Positions 59,865-64,000 of a stretch of 64,000 nucleotides of DNA are shown one piece after another (within the stretch, counting starts at the first letter, position 1; every line of letters starts with the position of its first letter). A program made the position numbers and the translations under genes. This stretch comes from Streptomyces sp. V4I2 (GTDB taxonomy: Bacteria > Actinomycetota > Actinomycetes > Streptomycetales > Streptomycetaceae): positions 2,666,001 to 2,730,000 of the forward strand of contig NZ_JAUSZM010000003.1 of the NCBI RefSeq assembly GCF_030817655.1. Direction: 5' to 3'. Below the pieces are notes generated by a model. It saw only the letters and a program-made list of their open reading frames with translations, searched no databases and had not been told where the DNA came from.

Positions 59865-59889
59865 GCGCGCGGTCCGTCCAGGGCCTGAC

Positions 59890-60655
59890 TCAGTAGACCC
59901 ACGGCCAGTCGGCGTCCCGCGCCGCCTCGAGCAGCGGAACCATCCGGAAGGCCGCGTCCGAAAGGCCCCCGAAGGTGTGCCGGTTCGCCTTGCCCGACGG
60001 GCCGTGGCCCGCCCGGTACCCGGCCAGGTTCCAGGTGTAGACCGGCACGTCGGCCGGGACCTGTGCGGTCGGGTCGCCGTGGTGGCTGAACGCGTACTGC
60101 TCGTCGGTGACGATCAGCACCCGGTCGTGCCTGCGGTAGTGCCGGCGCACCGCGCCCGTGGTGTCGGTGCCGCCCAGGTCGCCGAAGCGGCCGAGGACCT
60201 TCAGCACCGACTCGCCCTCGCGCAGCGGCACCTCCTTGCTGCTCGTGCCGAACTCGACGAGATCGACGTCCGCCGCCCGCAGCGCGAGAGCCGTACCGAA
60301 GATCGCCGCCGCGTCGGCCCGGGTGAGCTCCGAGCGGTCGGACAGCCGCGAGCAGAACATCGAGCCCGACCGGTCGACGAGGACCAGCGTCCGGCCGGGC
60401 AGCGCGGGCACGTTGGCCAGCGAGTGGCCGAGCGCCTGCTCCAGCGGGTACGACCAGCGCAGCGACGGCGCGTGCCGGTACGCGGCGAGGTAGCGGAAGG
60501 GAAACTGCCGCGAGCGCGCGACCTCGGCCGGGTCGCTGATCTTCGCCGCGACCAGGGGCCACCTCGTCCGAGACGCCGGCCTGGTCGAAGTTCCGCAGAT
60601 TCCGGGTCACCGCCATCGCGCTCACCGCAGCGGGGGCGCCGCTCCTGCCATCCAC
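59890..60655 (-). pseudogene. Truncated, frameshifted TROVE (Ro60/Rsr-type) gene
   Basis: The C-terminal part of a TROVE/VWA RNA-binding protein is recognisable. It begins MAVTRNLRNFDQAGVSDEVA in one frame, and continues after about 60555-60558 in another frame with VAAKISDPAEVARSRQFPF, RYLAAYRHAPSLRWSY and the VWA domain VLVDRSGSMFCSRLSD. The switch sits in a run of four G (plus strand); removing one base restores GTG GCC CTG GTC GCG. About 300 N-terminal residues of the ring are missing, since the next gene is PhoX-like. A VWA-only protein could still start at the GTG at 60411, but the original gene is broken. Confidence 0.82.
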
Positions 60656-60658
60656 AAC

Positions 60659-60693
60659 GGAGGCACGGCTCGGGGAGCCCTCGCCGTGCCTCC
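60659..60693. terminator. Hairpin downstream of the PhoX-like gene
   Basis: GGAGGCACGGC (60659-60669) pairs exactly with GCCGTGCCTCC (60683-60693). It lies 95 bp past the PhoX-like stop and exactly at the broken end of the TROVE remnant, so it may be the phosphatase terminator brought in at the deletion junction. Confidence 0.6.
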
Positions 60694-60787
60694 GCCTCCT
60701 TGCCTCGGCCCGCTGGTTCGCAGTCCCCGCGAGGCTGCACCGGCTGCTCCGCCGATTCGGACAGGCCCACCCGAGTGACCGTGCGTT

Positions 60788-62230
60788 CTACCGCTTCTGG
60801 CGCTTCCAGGGGCCGGTGATGGCGACCAGGATGCCCGGGTCCTGGATGTTGGCGTACAGGGTCTTTCCGTCGGGCGAGAAGGTGACGCCGGCGAACTCGG
60901 AGTATTCCGGCTCCTCTTCGGTGCCGACGTTCAGGTCGTTGCGGGCGATGGGGTACGTGCGGCCGCTGTCCGTCGCGCCGAAGAGGTGGGAGATTCCCTC
61001 GCCGTCCTCCGCGAGAACCAGGCCGCCGTACGGGGAGACGGTGATGTTGTCGGGGCCGTCGAAGGCGCCGTCGACGGACGGGTCGGGGTTGACGCCGAGC
61101 AGGACCTTCAGCGTCAGGGTGCGACGCTTGGGGTCGTAGAACCAGACCTGGCCGTCGTGCTGGGCGGGGCTCTCCGCGCGGGCGTACGAGGAGACGATGT
61201 AGGTGCCGCCGTCGCCCCACCACATGCCCTCCAGCTTGCGGGCGCGGGTGATCTCGCCGGCGCCGAACTGCTTGCGCACGGCGACGGTCCTGGCGTCGCG
61301 GTCGGGGACGTCGACCCAGTCGACGCCGTACACCGTGCCGATCCTGGTGGCGCGGGAGAGGTCGTCGACGAACGTGCCACCGGAGTCGTAGCACTTGGGG
61401 GCCTGGAGGACGCCGGCGTCGTCGGCGAGGGTGCGGAACGTGCCGCGGCCGTACTCGAAGCCCTGGGGCGGGGTCCAGCGGAAGAAGAGGCCGTTGGGGT
61501 TCGAGGCGTCCTCGGTGAGGTAGGCGTGGCCGCGCTTGGGGTCGATGACGACGGCCTCGTGGTCGTAACGGCCGAAGAACTTCAGGGGCTTGGGGCTCTG
61601 GTTGGCGCGCCGGTCGCCCGGGTCGACCTCGAAGACGTAGCCGTGGTCCTTGGTCATGCCGTTGACGCCGGCCTTGTCGGAGTTCTCCTCGCAGGTGAGC
61701 CAGGTACCCCAAGGGGTGCTGCCGCCCGCGCAGTTGGTGGAGGTACCGGCGATGCCGACCCATTCGGCGACGCGTCCGTCGGGGCGGACCTCGACGACGG
61801 TGCAGCCGCCGGAGGCGGCCGGGTCGTAGACGAGGCCCTCGGTGAGGGGCACCGGGTACGTCCAGTTGGCGCGCGGGCCCTTCAGCTCGTGGTTGTTGAC
61901 GAGGAGGGTGGTGCCGCGCGGGCCGGCGAAGGCGGCCGTGCCATCGTGGTTGGACGGGGTGAACTCGCCCGACTCGAGCTTGGTCTTCCCGCTGTAGGTG
62001 ATGACGCGGTACGTGAACCCGGCGGGCAGCGCGAGGATGCCCTTCGGGTCGGGGACCAACGGCCCGTAACCGACACCGCCGTGGATGTCCGCCGACTCCT
62101 GCGTGTTGTCGGTTTCCGTGGACGCGAGGGCGTTCGGAGCGGTGGCGAGGGCGCCGACACTGCCCGCCAGCGCGACACCGGCACCGGTGATCGCGGATGT
62201 TCTGGCGAAGTCCCTGCGGGTGAGCGACAT
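60788..62230 (-). CDS. PhoX-like secreted phosphatase (DUF839)
   Basis: A 480-residue exported protein with a Tat signal (LTRRDFARTSAITGAGVALA, residues 3-22). The DUF839/PhoX beta-propeller shows TYRVITYSGKTKLESG, TPWGTWLTCEENSD with the conserved Cys-Glu-Glu-Asn, YDHEAVVIDPKRGHAYLTED and GPDNITVSPYGGLVLAEDG, where calcium/iron ligands lie. It probably releases phosphate from organic esters outside the cell. A PHO box lies 68 bp upstream of the start, and no other Pho gene is adjacent. Confidence 0.9.
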   Translation of the reverse strand: MSLTRRDFARTSAITGAGVALAGSVGALATAPNALASTETDNTQESADIHGGVGYGPLVPDPKGILALPAGFTYRVITYSGKTKLESGEFTPSNHDGTAAFAGPRGTTLLVNNHELKGPRANWTYPVPLTEGLVYDPAASGGCTVVEVRPDGRVAEWVGIAGTSTNCAGGSTPWGTWLTCEENSDKAGVNGMTKDHGYVFEVDPGDRRANQSPKPLKFFGRYDHEAVVIDPKRGHAYLTEDASNPNGLFFRWTPPQGFEYGRGTFRTLADDAGVLQAPKCYDSGGTFVDDLSRATRIGTVYGVDWVDVPDRDARTVAVRKQFGAGEITRARKLEGMWWGDGGTYIVSSYARAESPAQHDGQVWFYDPKRRTLTLKVLLGVNPDPSVDGAFDGPDNITVSPYGGLVLAEDGEGISHLFGATDSGRTYPIARNDLNVGTEEEPEYSEFAGVTFSPDGKTLYANIQDPGILVAITGPWKRQKR

Positions 62231-62297
62231 GCTGTCTCCTGTGACGGGGGGTATGCCGTGGAGGGTGGCGGACCTCGGTCCGCGCCACCGTCCCGCC

Positions 62298-62319
62298 CAG
62301 GCCTGAACGCCGGTTGAAC
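62298..62319 (-). promoter_or_regulatory. PHO box upstream of the PhoX-like gene
   Basis: On the minus strand two 11 bp direct repeat units lie back to back, GTTCAACCGGC and GTTCAGGCCTG, with the GTTCA blocks exactly 11 bp apart. This is the known layout of Streptomyces PhoP boxes (GTTCACC-type units). Position and target gene both fit phosphate control. Confidence 0.65.
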
Positions 62320-62360
62320 ACCGGGCGACGTCAGTCGTTCAACTACTCGCGCGCAGGAAA

Positions 62361-62389
62361 TTGAAGCCCAGACCAAATCGGGACATATT
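62361..62389 (+). promoter_or_regulatory. Promoter of the small-peptide operon
   Basis: TTGAAG (62361-62366) and CATATT (62384-62389) are 17 bp apart in a stretch much richer in A and T than the rest of the window. A T-run (CCTTTTTGC) follows. The expected start near 62396 leaves a leader of about 70 bases. Confidence 0.45.
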
Positions 62390-62465
62390 AATCCTTTTTG
62401 CATAAGTCGGCCAGATGCGACGAATGGAAGAAGACGCGCACATCTCTCACAAAGGAGATGGTGGT

Positions 62466-62654
62466 ATGTCTGCCACCGAGTTTCGGCTCGACGACCTCAC
62501 CGAGGTCCAAGGGATCGACGTGGAAGCGGCTCTCGACCCGGTCGAGGCCGACGGCTACTACCGCGACAGCCGCCAGTGCGCGGCGCTCGCCCTGACGGGC
62601 TCGTCGAGCAACATCCTGCTGTCGCCTCCGACGCCCCGTCCGAAGAAGGGCTGA
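62466..62654 (+). CDS. Small peptide, possible RiPP precursor
   Basis: A 62-residue peptide with a strong AAAGGAG 8 bp before the ATG. The N-terminal half is acidic (EFRLDDLTEVQGIDVEAALD, residues 5-24), like a leader peptide. The C-terminal part holds the only Cys (C38) in DSRQCAALALTGSSSN, then the serine/threonine- and proline-rich ILLSPPTPRPKKG. The size, the acidic-to-neutral switch and the two unknown genes directly downstream resemble a ribosomal peptide natural-product precursor with tailoring partners. I do not recognise a known class, and no YcaO, LanM or radical SAM gene is visible before the window ends. Confidence 0.65.
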   Translation: MSATEFRLDDLTEVQGIDVEAALDPVEADGYYRDSRQCAALALTGSSSNILLSPPTPRPKKG

Positions 62655-62667
62655 CAGGAGAAATCGA

Positions 62668-63378
62668 ATGGAGAAGTCAGGCACTTCGACCCGCCTCGCG
62701 GGCGCGGTGCAGGGCCTTACGTCGGAACTGGTCTCCGCTCTTCGGAGCGGGGACCCGTTTCGGCTCGCGGGCAGCGTCGCGGAGGGGGACGACCCCGAGG
62801 TGACCGCCGGCCTGGCCCTTGCCGCCGTACGGGTGGTGGGAGCCGATGCCGTCCTGCCGAGCGCCCTGCGCAACGCGCCCTGCGAATCCGACGATCTGAG
62901 CATGTTCAGCAAAGCCGTGCACGCCTACCCGCCACCCGCGGGCGCCTCTCCCACCTCGGTGTGGAGTCACTGGGCCATGAGGCGAGCGCTCCTGCGGTTG
63001 GACGCGTCCCTCGACGGCGACTGGGACCACGACGCCGAGCCCGGCGCGGCGTGGCTCGACGATGCCCCCTGGCAGTTCCTGACCCACCAACTCGCCGTAC
63101 TCGCCCCGCTCGCGCTCCCCGACGAGGACTGTGCGGTGGCCCGCGTGGCACGCGGCCGTCCCGTCGACGTCTCCCGGGGATTCGTCCGGGCGGTCCGCCG
63201 CCGCGACTGGCTCCAGGCGGCCGAAGCGGGACGCTGGCTGGTCCTCCTCGACGGCGTACCGGAAACTCTGGGGCTGGTCACCGGCCTGGAGTTCGTGGCG
63301 CAGATGGGCCGCGACGACGCACGCGTGGCGCTGCAGGTCCAGGCCGCGCAGCTGATGCGGGCCGGAGTGCGGGTGTGA
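62668..63378 (+). CDS. Unknown protein in the small-peptide operon
   Basis: A 236-residue, mostly helical soluble protein that I do not recognise. It has AGGAG 7 bp before its ATG and starts 13 bp after the peptide gene. It is Trp- and Leu-rich in its second half (SVWSHWAMRRALLRLD; APWQFLTHQLAVLAPLALPD; FVRAVRRRDWLQAAEAGRWL). No catalytic motif, signal peptide or membrane helix is visible. It overlaps the next gene by 4 bp (GTGA), so the two products are probably made together and act on or with the peptide. Confidence 0.72.
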   Translation: MEKSGTSTRLAGAVQGLTSELVSALRSGDPFRLAGSVAEGDDPEVTAGLALAAVRVVGADAVLPSALRNAPCESDDLSMFSKAVHAYPPPAGASPTSVWSHWAMRRALLRLDASLDGDWDHDAEPGAAWLDDAPWQFLTHQLAVLAPLALPDEDCAVARVARGRPVDVSRGFVRAVRRRDWLQAAEAGRWLVLLDGVPETLGLVTGLEFVAQMGRDDARVALQVQAAQLMRAGVRV

Positions 63379-64000
63379 CGGCGCATGAGGTCCAGGAGGC
63401 GCGCCAGGTCCGGATGATGGGCGAGGCCGCGCTGGCCTGGGTGTCCGCCCACCGTGACGGATTCCGGCTCGGCGAGGACGCGCTGGCCGAACGTGGCGAC
63501 GTGAACCTCACCTGGAAGCCCCTCGGCGAGCTGGCCCAGGTGTGCGTCTGTGTACGTCGCCACACCGATCCGGCCGACCCGCTCCATGTGACCGCCTCCG
63601 ACCTGTTGGCGTTCGCGTGGCAACAGACCGGGCATGGCGCCCTCTTCGTCGAGTTGCAGCGCCTCGAACCCTTCGCGACGTACCCGCTGGAGGTCTACGC
63701 GGCGTTCGCGTCGGCCGGCCTGCGCCACGTTGGCTACGAGAGCGCCACCGCGACGGTGGCCCGCACCCGGGGCTGGCAGGTGACGGAGCAGGAACCGAAC
63801 CGGCGCCTGAGCGTGCTCAACTCCGAGCGCCGCAGCGGCATCCCGCAACACGGGGACATGCCGGAGGCCTTGCGACGCACGTGGCTCGCCGGTCTGCCGG
63901 AGCCATGGACGTTCGAGCGAGCCGCCGGTTACACGCTCACCCATGTGGTCTTCCATCTCACCGACTGGGGCCGGACCCCCGATGCCGTACCCCCGCCTGT
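63375..64000 (+). CDS. Partial gene, DUF6895-like protein, runs off the window
   Basis: A frame opening with GTG at 63375, overlapping the previous stop as GTGA, stays open for 208 codons to the window end. Readable pieces are GEAALAWVSAHRDGFRLGED, LGELAQVCVCVRRHTDPAD, LLAFAWQQTGHGALFVELQR, YPLEVYAAFASAGLRHVGYE and YTLTHVVFHLTDWGRTPD. The ALAWxxAHRDGF start and VFHLTDWG motif match my memory of Streptomyces proteins annotated DUF6895, a helical family of unknown function. The C-terminus is missing because of the window, not mutation. Confidence 0.7.
   Translation, partial: MTAHEVQEARQVRMMGEAALAWVSAHRDGFRLGEDALAERGDVNLTWKPLGELAQVCVCVRRHTDPADPLHVTASDLLAFAWQQTGHGALFVELQRLEPFATYPLEVYAAFASAGLRHVGYESATATVARTRGWQVTEQEPNRRLSVLNSERRSGIPQHGDMPEALRRTWLAGLPEPWTFERAAGYTLTHVVFHLTDWGRTPDAVPPP

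Noticed and set aside
60201..62321. 706-residue minus-strand frame over the PhoX-like gene
   Set aside because: It is an out-of-frame shadow, proline/arginine-rich, while the neighbouring frame carries a complete Tat signal and DUF839 motifs.

Overview
The window is high-GC DNA with GTG/TTG starts, Tat-type signal peptides, MsiK-style sugar ABC transporters without ATPase genes, and SigE-family ECF and TIGR03086 proteins. This points to a Streptomyces chromosome. No rRNA, tRNA, CRISPR array, transposase or phage gene was seen. The assignments rest on reading motifs and recalled family resemblance; no database search was run.

Layout. Positions 1-12 kb hold housekeeping and accessory genes: a FrnE-like DsbA protein, a GlxA-type regulator divergent from a DHA2 exporter, a DUF1349 protein, an alpha-ketoglutaric semialdehyde dehydrogenase divergent from an IclR regulator, a GNAT enzyme, a PbpA-like penicillin-binding protein, an AzgA-like purine permease, and an ECF sigma factor with a probable membrane anti-sigma partner. 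Positions 12-32 kb hold a dense secreted pectinase arsenal: PL3, PL4, two PL9, three PL1 (one fused to CE8), two separate CE8 pectinesterases, a CE12 rhamnogalacturonan acetylesterase, an alpha/beta-hydrolase esterase, a two-domain GH43, and a sugar-binding lipoprotein.

Positions 31-41 kb form a minus-strand, translationally coupled operon. It encodes a GntR regulator, a DapA-type sugar-acid enzyme, an IlvD/Edd dehydratase, two ABC permeases, a fourth PL1 lyase, a Gfo/Idh oxidoreductase, a PmoA-like protein and a cytoplasmic GH43. Positions 41-46 kb hold an MBL hydrolase, a TIGR03086 protein, an uncharacterised glycosidase-like protein, 5-dehydro-4-deoxyglucarate dehydratase (KdgD) and, divergently, uronate dehydrogenase (Udh). 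Udh, KdgD and the semialdehyde dehydrogenase at 4.4 kb supply three steps of the oxidative galacturonate route to 2-oxoglutarate. The step that opens and dehydrates the lactone between Udh and KdgD is not recognisable here.

Positions 46-51.5 kb hold a second sugar or polyol operon: a DeoR regulator, a binding protein, two permeases and a zinc dehydrogenase. It is preceded by a striking array of 12-13 bp tandem repeats. Positions 51.5-64 kb hold a PGRP-type amidase, a tandem TerD protein, a TetR regulator divergent from a DHA2 exporter, ACC deaminase with a FadR-type regulator, a truncated and frameshifted TROVE (Ro60) gene, and a PhoX-like phosphatase with a likely PHO box. At the right edge is a small peptide gene followed by two unrecognised genes, which resembles the start of a RiPP-type operon and is cut by the window end.

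How the genes work together. Secreted lyases and esterases strip and cleave homogalacturonan and rhamnogalacturonan. The ABC system imports oligosaccharides. The cytoplasmic GH43, oxidoreductase, dehydratases and aldolase-family enzymes then convert sugars and sugar acids to central metabolites under IclR, GntR and possibly LacI-type control. The least explained parts are the glycosidase-like protein beside kdgD, the Gfo/Idh-PmoA-GH43 trio, and the peptide operon at the right end.
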